Assembly (NCBI RefSeq): GCF_902497875.1
Contig: NZ_CABVHY010000022.1
Location: 62,001-126,000 of the forward strand
Source: Pseudomonas fluorescens
GTDB lineage: Bacteria > Pseudomonadota > Gammaproteobacteria > Pseudomonadales > Pseudomonadaceae
Direction of reading: 5' to 3'
Length of the DNA stretch: 64,000 nt
A program made the position numbers and the translations under genes. Shown one piece after another: positions 16,402 to 37,908 of this stretch (its first letter is position 1; each line of letters starts with the position of its first letter). The notes beneath the pieces are model-generated. The model saw nothing but the letters and a program-made list of their open reading frames with translations, searched no databases and was not told the origin of the DNA.

Positions 16402-17034
16402 TTGGACGAGCAAAAAGCCCTGCTGGTAATGCGCGACCTGGTCGACAAGGGGCAACTGACCGACCCCGAAAGTGCCCGTGGAAAATTGCTGCAAACGGCC
16501 GCTCACCTGTTTCGCAACAAAGGCTACGAACGCACCACGGTGCGTGACTTGGCCGGCGCCGTGGGTATCCAGTCCGGCAGCATCTTTCATCACTTCAAAA
16601 GCAAGGATGAAATCCTGCGCGCGGTGATGGAGGAAACCATCCTCTACAACACCGCGCTGATGCGTGCATCCCTGGCTGAAGCGAGCAGCGTGCGCGAACG
16701 GGTGCTGGCGTTGATCCGTTGCGAGCTGCAATCGATCATGGGCGGCAGCGGCGAAGCGATGGCGGTGCTGGTGTATGAGTGGCGCTCGTTGTCCGAAGAG
16801 GGTCAGGCCAGGGTGCTGGCGCTGCGCGATATCTACGAACAGATCTGGCTGCAGGTGTTGGGGGAGGCCAGGGACGCCGGCTATGTCCGAGGCGATGTGT
16901 TTATCACCCGGCGCTTTTTGACGGGTGCCTTGTCCTGGACCACCACCTGGTTTCGTGCGGAGGGCAGCATGAGTCTCGATCAACTGGCCGATGAAGCGCT
17001 GATCCTGGTACTGGCAGATCCTCAGCGAATGTAA
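16402..17034 (+). CDS. atuR: TetR-family repressor AtuR
   Basis: 210 residues. The TTG start at 16402 is supported by GGAGAG five nt upstream; the next in-frame ATG is at 16429. The N-terminal TetR HTH (about 30-75) reads LLQTAAHLFRNKGYERTTVRDLAGAVGIQSGSIFHHFKSKDEIL, followed by a ligand-binding domain. It is divergent from atuA with twin operators between, so it should repress both directions and release on a terpene-CoA or a related inducer. Assignment is by family and position. Confidence 0.92.
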   Translation: MDEQKALLVMRDLVDKGQLTDPESARGKLLQTAAHLFRNKGYERTTVRDLAGAVGIQSGSIFHHFKSKDEILRAVMEETILYNTALMRASLAEASSVRERVLALIRCELQSIMGGSGEAMAVLVYEWRSLSEEGQARVLALRDIYEQIWLQVLGEARDAGYVRGDVFITRRFLTGALSWTTTWFRAEGSMSLDQLADEALILVLADPQRM

Positions 17035-17141
17035 CGCAACTGACTAAATACTCGGTACCACGTTGTTTAAGTGGGTGAAAACGCCTAGCTTGTCTGGCTT
17101 GACGGTATTTCCTGGGGTGGGTCGCTTTGAGGTCTTTGCCA

Positions 17142-17924
17142 ATGCGGACGGCTTCGCGGATGTTGTGGGTTGCGCTCGGTGCGCTATGGATTCTGCCCGC
17201 TTCGGCAGCGCAGCTGGTACGGGTCGGCGCAGCGCATTTCCCACCCTATACCGTGCGCCCGGAAACCGGTGCCGATACGGGGCTGCTGCCGCAGTTGGTC
17301 GAGGCCTTGAACCAGTTGCAAAGCGACTATCAGTTTGTGCTGGTGCCGACCTCGATTCCCCGGCGTTTCGGCGACTTCAAACAAGGCCGGATCGATATGG
17401 CGATCTTCGAGAACCCCGATTGGGGCTGGAAAGAAATTGCTCATTCGAGCGTCGACATGGGCCTGGAAGATGCCGAAATATTTGTCGCGCAACGCAAACC
17501 CGATCACCAGCAAAACTATTTCACCGACTTGAAAGGCAAGCGTCTGGCGTTGTTCAGCGGTTACCACTACGCCTTCGCCAACTTCAATGCCGACCCCAAA
17601 TACCTCGCCGATAACTACAGCGCCACGCTGACCTATTCCCACGACAGTAATCTGCTCATGGTGCTGCGGGGCAGGGCAGACATTGCGCTGGTGACGCGTT
17701 CATATTTGAGCGACTACCTGCTGCGCAATCGCAAGGTGGCAGACCAACTGCTGGTCTCCGAGCGTATCGATCAGGTGTATCACCACTATGCACTGATACG
17801 CCCGACCGCACCGATCAGCGGTGAGGCGTTCGGCGAGCTGCTCAAGCGTCTGCGGGAAAACGGCGAAATGCTGAAGATTTTCGATCCGTACCAGATCGCC
17901 GTCATGCCAGTGGCGCAAAACTGA
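17142..17924 (+). CDS. Periplasmic substrate-binding protein (PBP2, SBP_bac_3-like)
   Basis: About 260 residues from the ATG at 17142 (an upstream TTG at 17127 is less likely; GAGG lies 8-10 nt before the ATG). The signal peptide MRTASRMLWVALGALWILPASAAQ is clear. The mature part reads like amino-acid-type solute-binding proteins (VRVGAAHFPPYTVRPETGADTGLLPQLVEAL, RIDMAIFENPDW, ALVTRSYLSDYLL). No permease or ATPase gene is adjacent, so it is an orphan binding protein. Ligand unknown. Confidence 0.85.
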   Translation: MRTASRMLWVALGALWILPASAAQLVRVGAAHFPPYTVRPETGADTGLLPQLVEALNQLQSDYQFVLVPTSIPRRFGDFKQGRIDMAIFENPDWGWKEIAHSSVDMGLEDAEIFVAQRKPDHQQNYFTDLKGKRLALFSGYHYAFANFNADPKYLADNYSATLTYSHDSNLLMVLRGRADIALVTRSYLSDYLLRNRKVADQLLVSERIDQVYHHYALIRPTAPISGEAFGELLKRLRENGEMLKIFDPYQIAVMPVAQN

Positions 17925-17960
17925 AATGACCCCAGCAAGCCGCTGATTGCATTGTCCCCC

Positions 17961-17984
17961 TAAATTTCCTGCTCCGGCTCACGT
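17961..17984 (+). promoter_or_regulatory. Iron-starvation (PvdS) promoter of the PvdY-like gene
   Basis: TAAAT (17961-17965), 16 nt, then CGT (17982-17984): an exact match to the PvdS -35/-10 pattern. It lies 40 nt before the ATG at 18025. Confidence 0.8.
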
Positions 17985-18024
17985 CACATCGTTGAACAGT
18001 CAACGCTTACCGTGAGCCCGACCC

Positions 18025-19038
18025 ATGTCCAATCTGAATGACCTGACATCCCTGCTCCTGCCCCTGGGCCGCAGCCTCAGCGCCGATCAAAGCGAAAGCC
18101 GGCTGAGCCTGATGCTCGAAGGACAGCTGCTGATCCAACTGAGTCTGGAGCGTGATCCTGATCTGCATCTACGGGTCTGCGAACGCTACGGCCGTGCCCT
18201 CGGGCAGGCACTGTGGGCCGCGTGTTACTGGCTGTTTGCCCGTGACCCCGAATGTCGGCAGCTGACCTGGCACCTTGATGAGCGACCGGATGAGGCATTG
18301 CTCAGTGGTCTGCTGGTTACGACGCCAAATGCTGGCCAGTACCTGTGCGAGCGCGCCCTGTTCTGGCAACTGCCGCAACCCTGGTTGGGCGAGTCAGCGT
18401 CAGGCAGTTATCCGCAGCAGATGATGATCAGCGACGGCAAGCGTCATCCACGTCGCGCGCTGAAACCTCGCGGCGAAGTCTATCGACGTTTCGATGCGCG
18501 CCTCGGCGCGTGGGTCTCTCTGCGGACCGTGGAAATCGACAACGATCTGGCCCGCTTCAACCGCTGGCAGAACAGCCCGCGGGTGCTGAACTTCTGGCAG
18601 GAAGGCGGCAGCCTCGAGCAGCACCACGACTACCTGAGCAAGCTTGAGGCCGATCCGCACACCCTGACCCTGATTGGCTGTTTCGACGATCAGCCATTCG
18701 CCTACTTCGAAGCCTATTGGGCGAAGGAAGATCGCATCGCCCCGTTCTATGACGCCGGCGATTATGATCGGGGGATCCATATGCTGGTCGGAGAAGAAAA
18801 CCATCGCGGCCCGCACAAGGTCGCGAGCTGGTTATCGGCGCTGGTGCATTACCTGTTTCTCGACGATCCGCGCACCCAACGGGTGGTGGCCGAGCCGCGT
18901 GCCGACAATGCACGGATGATCAGCCATATGCAGAATCAGTGTTTCCACTGCGAGAAAGAATTCGACTTCCCGCACAAGCGCGCGGCATTGATGATCCTGG
19001 GGCGAGAGCGTTTTTTTGATCGCTGTGCGTTGGCGTGA
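18025..19038 (+). CDS. pvdY: Siderophore acyltransferase, PvdY/IucB-like (GNAT)
   Basis: 337 residues. The C-terminal half is a siderophore-type GNAT domain (LARFNRWQNSPRVLNFWQEGGSLEQHHDYLSKLEADP, PFAYFEAYWAKEDRIAPFYDAGDYDRGIHMLVGE), the pattern seen in IucB, RhbD and the PvdY proteins that acetylate hydroxy-lysine or N5-hydroxyornithine. A perfect PvdS promoter lies upstream and pvdS and pvdL are next door, so it probably supplies acetyl-N5-hydroxyornithine for the pyoverdine peptide. Exact acyl donor and substrate are inferred. REP copies follow its stop. Confidence 0.82.
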   Translation: MSNLNDLTSLLLPLGRSLSADQSESRLSLMLEGQLLIQLSLERDPDLHLRVCERYGRALGQALWAACYWLFARDPECRQLTWHLDERPDEALLSGLLVTTPNAGQYLCERALFWQLPQPWLGESASGSYPQQMMISDGKRHPRRALKPRGEVYRRFDARLGAWVSLRTVEIDNDLARFNRWQNSPRVLNFWQEGGSLEQHHDYLSKLEADPHTLTLIGCFDDQPFAYFEAYWAKEDRIAPFYDAGDYDRGIHMLVGEENHRGPHKVASWLSALVHYLFLDDPRTQRVVAEPRADNARMISHMQNQCFHCEKEFDFPHKRAALMILGRERFFDRCALA

Positions 19039-19063
19039 GGTAGGGGGCGCGACACCCATCTAC

Positions 19064-19196
19064 TGTGGCGAGGGGGCTTGCCCCCGCTGGGTCGCCTAGC
19101 GGCCCTAAAACTGGCCAGCGCATTGTGTCAGGCACACCGCGTGCACCGATTTTACGACTGCTTCGCAGCCGAACGGGGGCAAGCCCCCTCGCCACA
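19064..19196. repeat. REP pair (GTGGCGAGGGGGCTTGCCCCC type)
   Basis: Two inverted copies of the P. fluorescens REP sequence with core GAGGGGGCTTGCCCCC at about 19064-19086 and 19174-19196, between the PvdY-like gene and pvdS, which are convergent. Likely a REPIN. Confidence 0.88.
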
Positions 19197-19243
19197 AAAT
19201 GGATTACCAACCAAAGGTTTTCGAAGTTTCCCTGCCACCTATC

Positions 19244-19792
19244 TCAACGCCGGGCAAAGGTATCGCCACGATTGCCCGAGACCTTGCGGCAATGCACCAG
19301 GGCATCGCGAATCATGAAGTTCACCAGGGTCGGCGAGACGCCCAGTTCCTTGGCGATGTCTTTTTGCGGGACCCCGTGCAGGCGGTACATCTCAAAGGCG
19401 TAGCGGGTGCGGCCAGGGAGTTCGGTCAGGGCGTCGGCAATGTTTTCCAGGGTGGAAAAATTGATGTGCGAGGTTTCGGGTGACGCGCCATGAATGACCA
19501 CATTCAAGCCTTCCTCTTCGGTACCCGAATACTTCTGCTCCAGCGCCTGCTTGCGATAGTGGTCGATCGCCAGGTTGCGCACGATCTGGAACAGATAGCT
19601 GAGCTGGGCCTTGAATGACGATGTGATCTGCGGTGCCGATTGCAGGCGGAAAAAAGCGTCCTGTACCACGTCTTCGGCGCGGGAGCGGCAGCCGGTTATG
19701 CGTGCCGCGATTTTCACCAGGATCAAGCGGTTATCGACGAATGCCTGGAGTATCGGTGAATCGCACCTGCTTGTGGACATTGGTTCCGTCAT
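19244..19792 (-). CDS. pvdS: Iron-starvation ECF sigma factor PvdS
   Basis: 182 residues from the ATG at 19792 (AAGG 8 nt upstream); the GTG at 19801 is a less likely start. ECF region 2 reads LVKIAARITGCRSRAEDVVQDAFFRLQ and region 4 GVPQKDIAKELGVSPTLVNFMIRDALVHC; the sequence is nearly identical to PvdS as I remember it. It directs RNA polymerase to pyoverdine promoters and is normally held by the anti-sigma factor FpvR and repressed by Fur. A Fur-box-like sequence is 86 nt upstream. Divergent from pvdL. Confidence 0.96.
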   Translation of the reverse strand: MTEPMSTSRCDSPILQAFVDNRLILVKIAARITGCRSRAEDVVQDAFFRLQSAPQITSSFKAQLSYLFQIVRNLAIDHYRKQALEQKYSGTEEEGLNVVIHGASPETSHINFSTLENIADALTELPGRTRYAFEMYRLHGVPQKDIAKELGVSPTLVNFMIRDALVHCRKVSGNRGDTFARR

Positions 19793-19877
19793 GGAAATCA
19801 CCTTGCTGCGAAGTAGTTAGCGAGACGGCCATGGGGGCGAAGCCGTCCTACACATTGAGCCACAAATTAGGCTGAAT

Positions 19878-19896
19878 GATAATGATTGTCAATTGA
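19878..19896 (-). promoter_or_regulatory. Fur box upstream of pvdS
   Basis: GATAATGATTGTCAATTGA matches the 19-bp Fur consensus at about 14 positions and lies in the pvdS-pvdL gap. It is expected to repress pvdS when iron is plentiful. Confidence 0.75.
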
Positions 19897-19985
19897 GAAA
19901 GAGAATTAATGCGGCCCGATTGAGCGGAGTGAGAACTGCTGCACGTTGCCGGGCTGCAGCCAGTAGCCCTGTCGAAGCTGCGGAC

Positions 19986-20009
19986 TAATTATTCCTGGGT
20001 GCCATCCGT
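19986..20009 (+). promoter_or_regulatory. Iron-starvation (PvdS) promoter of pvdL
   Basis: TAATT (19986-19990), 16 nt, CGT (20007-20009), differing from the consensus by one base in the -35 element. It gives a leader of about 155 nt before the chosen pvdL ATG at 20166. Confidence 0.7.
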
Positions 20010-20165
20010 TCTCATTGGTGAATGGTTACCGGCAACTCGCCCGCTAACCCCGCTCTCCAGCGGCCTCGCGCGATCGATCGAGGCCCGCGGTCTTCACGCA
20101 TTTTTGCGCGTGTGACCTTTGAAAACCCGATTCCAATGGCAAGCCGAATTCAGGCAGGAAACCTC

Positions 20166-33182
<13,017 letters not shown>

Positions 33183-33206
33183 TTCTCGGGCGTCTGTAAG
33201 GGCCTC

Positions 33207-33298
33207 ATCGCGAGCAAGCTCGCTCCCACAATGGTCCTCGGTGAAATCACTTTTTTGTGATCCTCACTGAACCCTGTGGGAGCGAGCTTGCTCGCGAT
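33207..33298. repeat. REP pair after pvdL
   Basis: Two inverted REP copies (cores GCGAGCAAGCTCGC and GCGAGCTTGCTCGC) at 33207-33230 and 33275-33298, between the convergent ends of pvdL and dsbG. The same family as the pair inside the atu operon. Confidence 0.9.
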
Positions 33299-33324
33299 AG
33301 CGTCCGCTCAGGCGACGCAGATCT

Positions 33325-34092
33325 TCACTTCGGTCCGAGAATCTTCAACAGCTTGTCCGGCGACGGCGCCCCTTGCTGTTGTTGCAACTCGCCCTTGTCG
33401 TCCATATAGAAAATCGCCGGAGTGGCGGCCAGTTCCAGGTCTTCCATCAGCTGCATGTTGGCGGCGAGTTTGGCCTGGATGGCTTCGGGGATAGTCGTCA
33501 GCGGTTTCAGCGCGCCGCTTTGGCCGGATTTTTCGTGGTCGGCAAGGGCTTTCTGCGGGTCCTTGCTGGCCAGCAAGGCGGCGGATTTGCCCGGGCTATC
33601 CTCGCGGATGATGCCAACCATGATGTGCCGCAGCTGGACCTTACCGGCTTTCACCCACGGTCGGGCCTGTTGCCAGAACATGTTGCAGTACTGGCAGTTG
33701 GGGTCGCTGAACAGGTAGACGATGCGCGGTGCATCCTTGCTGCCGTCGGCGATCCAGTTGCTGGCGTCCATCTTGCCCCAGATTTCCTTGGCCATCGGTG
33801 CGTAGACCAGCTTTTGCAACGGCTCCTGGGTCAGGTCCTTGCCCTCGGCATCGTACAGATTGCCGAGCAGCACGTGCTTGCCGTCCGGGGTCAGGTACAA
33901 CGCCATGCCGCGGTTCTGGTACTGCGCCGCATAGCCACGCAAGCCATCAGGTGCGTCAAAGCTGCCGACGATTTTGGCGCCCTTGGCTTCGATCTTCTTG
34001 ATCGCTTCGGGCAATTCTTCAGCCTGTACCGACGGCAGGTGCAGCAGGGCGGCGCCCAGCGTCAGGGTCAGCAGGTGGCGGAGGCGGGGCAT
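33325..34092 (-). CDS. dsbG: Thiol:disulfide interchange protein DsbG
   Basis: 255 residues with a signal peptide (MPRLRHLLTLTLGAALLHLPSVQA), an N-terminal dimerisation domain and a thioredoxin domain with the active-site DPNCQYCNMFW (about 130-140) and cis-Pro in AATPAIF (about 228). Periplasmic isomerase/chaperone that also protects single cysteines. It starts 25 bases inside the 3' end of the tlpA-like gene, with AAGGAAATCGCC before the ATG, and is last in the dsbD-tlpA-dsbG unit. Electrons are expected from DsbD. Confidence 0.92.
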   Translation of the reverse strand: MPRLRHLLTLTLGAALLHLPSVQAEELPEAIKKIEAKGAKIVGSFDAPDGLRGYAAQYQNRGMALYLTPDGKHVLLGNLYDAEGKDLTQEPLQKLVYAPMAKEIWGKMDASNWIADGSKDAPRIVYLFSDPNCQYCNMFWQQARPWVKAGKVQLRHIMVGIIREDSPGKSAALLASKDPQKALADHEKSGQSGALKPLTTIPEAIQAKLAANMQLMEDLELAATPAIFYMDDKGELQQQQGAPSPDKLLKILGPK

Positions 34093-34940
34093 GGCGATTT
34101 CCTTGAAGGGGCGGTGTGCGTGGCCGAGGTCGGATTCGGGGTATCAAAGTTTTCCAGTGCGCGGGCCAGGCTGGCTTCCGACAGCTCTCCCAGATGGCTG
34201 CCCAGCAAGCGACCGTCGTTGCTATAGAACAGCGTAGTCGGCAACGCCATGGAACCGACGGCCTGACCCAATCGACCGCTGCCATCGAACAGCACGTTTG
34301 ACAGGCTCAGGCCCTGGGTCTCGAGAAAGGTGCTGACGCTTTGCATGCTTTCGGCCTGGTTGACGAACAGGAAGGTCAGATCCGGGCGTTGCTGCTGGGC
34401 GTTCTCCAGTACAGGCATTTCCCGCCTGCAAGGCGGGCACCAGGTGGCCCAGAGGTTGATCACCAGTGGCCCGCCCTGATAGTCACTCAGTTGCACGGTT
34501 TCTCCGTTGGCATTGCGCAGTGCGATCTCGGGCAGACGAGTGCCTTGCTCGTAGATAGTCAGGGAAAAGCTCGCCAACAGCCAGAACAGCAGACCGCTGA
34601 CTACACCCGCACCCAACGGGCGGCGAAGTGCTGGCCGGCGCCAGCACCAGAGCACTGCACCGAGCAGCAGGACGATGACGCCCGGCCAGGCCAGAAAACC
34701 ACCGTCGCGCAGATCGATGATCTGCCACAGGTCATCGCGGTAGTGGGTCCAGTAAGCGAGGACGAACCCCACACGAGCGGCCAGCATCCCCAGCAGAAAC
34801 AGGCTGAACAGGACCGATTCGGGGTTCTCGCCACCGCGCTTGGCCATCCTCCAGCCGACCAGCGTGGCCAGTATCAGGGCACTGATCAGCAACAGGTGGT
34901 TGAGCGCGATGGCAAAAGTGCCGATGGTAAAGGTCAACAT
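34068..34940 (-). CDS. Membrane-anchored TlpA/DsbE-like thioredoxin
   Basis: 290 residues from ATG 34940 (MLTFTIGTFAIALNHLLL...). Several N-terminal membrane segments (about 5-115) resemble the DsbD-associated multi-TM TlpA proteins and are followed by a periplasmic thioredoxin domain with WATWCPPCRREMPV (about 173-186) and cis-Pro in SMALPTTLFY. Its start codon overlaps the dsbD stop (TGATG), a sign of coupled translation. It probably works as a reductase between DsbD and substrates such as DsbG. Corresponds to the middle gene of the P. aeruginosa dsbD2 cluster, as far as I recall. Confidence 0.88.
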   Translation of the reverse strand: MLTFTIGTFAIALNHLLLISALILATLVGWRMAKRGGENPESVLFSLFLLGMLAARVGFVLAYWTHYRDDLWQIIDLRDGGFLAWPGVIVLLLGAVLWCWRRPALRRPLGAGVVSGLLFWLLASFSLTIYEQGTRLPEIALRNANGETVQLSDYQGGPLVINLWATWCPPCRREMPVLENAQQQRPDLTFLFVNQAESMQSVSTFLETQGLSLSNVLFDGSGRLGQAVGSMALPTTLFYSNDGRLLGSHLGELSEASLARALENFDTPNPTSATHTAPSRKSPCPASATC

Positions 34941-36682
34941 CAACGGGCGTCCCGAGTGATAGTCCAGCGTTGCAGGAAGCCTGCGGCATCGACCTCGCCA
35001 GTGATGCGTTGGCTGCGGCGTTCTTCGCCATCCGGGCCGATCCACAGCAGGCTCGGTGGTCCGGGTACTTTATAGCGGCTGAGCAGTTCGCGGCTGGCGG
35101 CGTTGTCGGCGGTGACATCGAGGCGCACCAGGTGCACGTCTGTCAGGGCTTGCAGTACGTGAGCCTTGCCGAATACCTGTTTTTCCATGATTTTGCACGA
35201 CACGCACCAGTCAGCGTAGTAGTCGAGCAGCACCCATTTTCCCTGGGCCCTGGCGCTGTCCAATTCGCGTTGCAATGCCGCAGGGTCTTTGACGCTGGTA
35301 AACGCATCGTGTGCCGTCGGCCCTGTGACGGCACCGGCACGCGTCGCGGTATAGACCTGCAACGGTTTCCACAGATCATCGCTACCGCCAGCGGCACCGA
35401 TCAGCAACATACTGCCCCATAGCCCGAACAGCAGCGAACTGGCGCCAAACACATGGGTGGAGCGACTGAAACCGGCAGCTTGCTGCCAGCCGGCATAGGC
35501 CATGACCAGCAGCAACGCGCCCCACAAGCCAATCCACAGCGACTCATCGAGCACCGGGCGAAGCATCAGGATCGCGGTGCCGAGGAACAGGAAGCCGAAG
35601 ATGCCCTTGAGCAGGTTCATCCAGCTGCCGGGTTTGGGCAGGAAGCGATTGCCGACCGTGACCAGCAGCAACAATGGCACGCCAATGCCGATACCCATGA
35701 CGAACAGGATCAAGCCGCCATGCAAGGCATTTCCGCTCTGGGCGATGTACAGCAAGGCACCGGCCAGCGGCGCGGTCATGCACGGGCCCACCAGCAGACC
35801 GGACAAGGCCCCAAGCACGCCGGCGCCGATCAAGCTGCCACCGCGGCGGGTGCGCCCGACGCCTTCCAGGCGATCACGCAAGGCGACCGGCAATTGCAGC
35901 TCAAAAAAACCGAACATCGGTAATGACAGCAGCACGAACACCGCGGCGAAACTGCCCAGCAGCCAGGGTTGCTGCAACAGTGCCGGCAGGTTGGCCCCGA
36001 GCAGGGCGGCAAGCACGCCCATCGCGGCGTATACCAGCGCCATGCTCACCACATAACTGCCGGCCAGGAAAAAACCACGTCCTGGGCTGGCGCCACTGCC
36101 GACAACCAGCCCGGCCAGAATCGGCAACATCGGCAATGAGCAAGGGGTGAACGCCAGCAGCAGCCCCAGGCCGAAGAACACCAGCAGGCTCCAGCCCAGC
36201 GCCCGTTGTTGCAGGCCGCTGGCCAGTGCTTGATCCGGCGCTTGCGTTGCATTTGCCAGCGTCGTGCTGCCACCCAGATCGACCACCTCGGTTTGCGGCG
36301 GATAACACAAGCCGGCATCGGCGCAGCCCTGAAAACCGACCTTGATCTGGCCACTGGCTCCCGCCGGGATCCGCAACTCCAGGCCTTGGCGATAGACCTG
36401 TTGCTCGCCGAAGAACTCATCGCTGTGGGCTTCGCCCTCAGGCAACGACGGTTTGTCGGCATCGGCCAGACCATCGAATTTCATCCGTTGCTGGTACAGG
36501 TAATAGCCGTCGGCAATTTGCCAGAAAAGTTGGGTTTCACCCGACTCAAGTCGTTCGGAGGTGAACGAGAAGGCTTTGCCGACCGGGAGAAAATCGGCTT
36601 TGGTTTCGAACGGATTGTTGCCGGGCTGTGCCTGAGCAAGGCTGGCAAACAACCAGAACAGCAAAATAAAATAACTACGCAT
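34940..36682 (-). CDS. dsbD: Thiol:disulfide interchange protein DsbD
   Basis: 580 residues from MRSYFILLFWLF (ATG 36682; AAGG upstream); a TTG at 36706 is the outer alternative. Signal peptide, then the alpha domain with CADAGLCYPP, eight-TM beta domain with LAFTPCSLPMLPI and LLVGPCMTAPLAG (the two redox cysteines), and gamma thioredoxin domain with DWCVSCKIMEKQV (about 472-484). It carries electrons from cytoplasmic thioredoxin across the membrane to DsbG and TlpA partners. First gene of the operon, preceded by a DsbR-like box at 36729-36747. Confidence 0.95.
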   Translation of the reverse strand: MRSYFILLFWLFASLAQAQPGNNPFETKADFLPVGKAFSFTSERLESGETQLFWQIADGYYLYQQRMKFDGLADADKPSLPEGEAHSDEFFGEQQVYRQGLELRIPAGASGQIKVGFQGCADAGLCYPPQTEVVDLGGSTTLANATQAPDQALASGLQQRALGWSLLVFFGLGLLLAFTPCSLPMLPILAGLVVGSGASPGRGFFLAGSYVVSMALVYAAMGVLAALLGANLPALLQQPWLLGSFAAVFVLLSLPMFGFFELQLPVALRDRLEGVGRTRRGGSLIGAGVLGALSGLLVGPCMTAPLAGALLYIAQSGNALHGGLILFVMGIGIGVPLLLLVTVGNRFLPKPGSWMNLLKGIFGFLFLGTAILMLRPVLDESLWIGLWGALLLVMAYAGWQQAAGFSRSTHVFGASSLLFGLWGSMLLIGAAGGSDDLWKPLQVYTATRAGAVTGPTAHDAFTSVKDPAALQRELDSARAQGKWVLLDYYADWCVSCKIMEKQVFGKAHVLQALTDVHLVRLDVTADNAASRELLSRYKVPGPPSLLWIGPDGEERRSQRITGEVDAAGFLQRWTITRDAR

Positions 36683-36728
36683 CGACAAAGCCTTAAAGAA
36701 TTGCAATTGCCGAGCACGATGAAGGCTA

Positions 36729-36747
36729 CGGATTAACCGGGTGTTAA
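36729..36747 (-). promoter_or_regulatory. DsbR-type box upstream of dsbD
   Basis: On the minus strand TTA-N8-TTAA (36747 to 36733) within GTTAACACCCGGTTAATCCG. The 13 bases CCCGGTTAATCCG recur upstream of dsbR at 37916-37928. The TTA-N8-TTAA pattern is what I recall as the DsbR motif in P. aeruginosa. Confidence 0.65.
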
Positions 36748-36822
36748 CGAGAAGGACGGATTCATTTCCAAGACTGATTCGCGCTGAAATTCAAGATTCG
36801 CAGCGCGAATCGTCCCCGTGGA

Positions 36823-37776
36823 TTATCGAAGCTCGCTGTAGGTCAATCTGAATTCCGACATCGCGGGGTGAGTACGCTTCCACTCTTGGGCAAACGCTTT
36901 GCCGGCCTCTATCTGTGGGGTAGTCATTTCTGCCGCGATGATCGAAAGATTGTCTGAGGCGCTGCTGTATTGCGTAAATTCCCGAGTGGTGTCCAGTACC
37001 AGCCAAACGAGACCATAACCTTTGATCAGATCCTTCTCAAAGCCATATTCGTTATCGACGCCGTCGTCATCCTCATAGATACCACTAAGCCCATACCCGT
37101 AGTTGAGCACCCCATTGAGATCGTTCAACTGCGCTCTTTTTATAACCCATTCTCGCCTGGCAGGAAGGTTTTGGCTGATGGGTGGGCGATTGCTGTACCA
37201 GTGCATCGCTCGCGAAAATCCCGCCTCGGCAGCACGTTTCAACCAGTCATCGATAGTGGATCTGCGTTCACTATCATCCGCAATGAGGGTGTGGTCTTTG
37301 TCATACACCATTGCAAGAATGTATTGCCCTTCATGAAAGCCTGCTTCAGCAGATTTTTGCAGCCAGGCAATATCTTTGGTCATTTCATACAGCTGCAGCA
37401 TGGCTTCGCCATCGCCGTTATCGGCACGTTCTTGCGCAAGCTCTTTAGCTTGCTGCAAGGACGCTTCATCAGCCAATCGCAGCAAGGCATAGACGTCGCC
37501 CTGAGCCGCTGCAAGTGCGTACCATTTTTTGGCGTCCGCCGTGACGCTGCCATTGCGTCGCTTGAGGACTTCACCTAAAGAGAACTGCGATTCACGATCT
37601 CCCGCGCTGGCAGCAATAATCAAATAGGCCTCCGAGTCCCGGTATTCCCCCAGGTGGTACAGTTCCAGCCCCCTTTTTCTGGCGGCTTTCTGCTGATCAG
37701 TCAATTGGGTAATCAGCGTGGTCAGTGTGTTGAGCAAATTGAACAGCGTCGTCAAAGCGTCTGAGTGCGTATACAT
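36823..37776 (-). CDS. Sel1-repeat (SLR) protein, unknown role
   Basis: About 317 residues from the ATG at 37776 (TTG at 37782 is possible). Sel1-like helical repeats are visible (AASAGDRESQFSLGEVLKRR, YALAAAQGDVYALLRLADE, LQKSAEAGFHEGQYILAMVYDK, LKRAAEAGFSRAMHWY). No signal peptide, so probably a cytoplasmic scaffold. It sits on the minus strand between dsbD and dsbR, which are adjacent in P. aeruginosa as I recall, and its sequence is visibly richer in A+T than the neighbours, which suggests later insertion. Function unknown. Confidence 0.82.
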   Translation of the reverse strand: MYTHSDALTTLFNLLNTLTTLITQLTDQQKAARKRGLELYHLGEYRDSEAYLIIAASAGDRESQFSLGEVLKRRNGSVTADAKKWYALAAAQGDVYALLRLADEASLQQAKELAQERADNGDGEAMLQLYEMTKDIAWLQKSAEAGFHEGQYILAMVYDKDHTLIADDSERRSTIDDWLKRAAEAGFSRAMHWYSNRPPISQNLPARREWVIKRAQLNDLNGVLNYGYGLSGIYEDDDGVDNEYGFEKDLIKGYGLVWLVLDTTREFTQYSSASDNLSIIAAEMTTPQIEAGKAFAQEWKRTHPAMSEFRLTYSELR

Positions 37777-37908
37777 AGTCAATGCCTGTGTTGATGGATA
37801 AGTTGGGTGGTACGCAACACAGGTTATTCACGCAGGAAGGAGGGGGGCGTTACATATATAGGGCACGCCGCCAGTCTTTGAGAAAAGACAGCAGTCGCTG
37901 GCCCAAGG

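Noticed and set aside
20022..20165. 48-codon N-terminal extension of pvdL
   Set aside because: It begins 13 nt after the predicted PvdS -10 element and has no ribosome-binding site; known PvdL starts MMDAFELP, and the length then agrees with the family.
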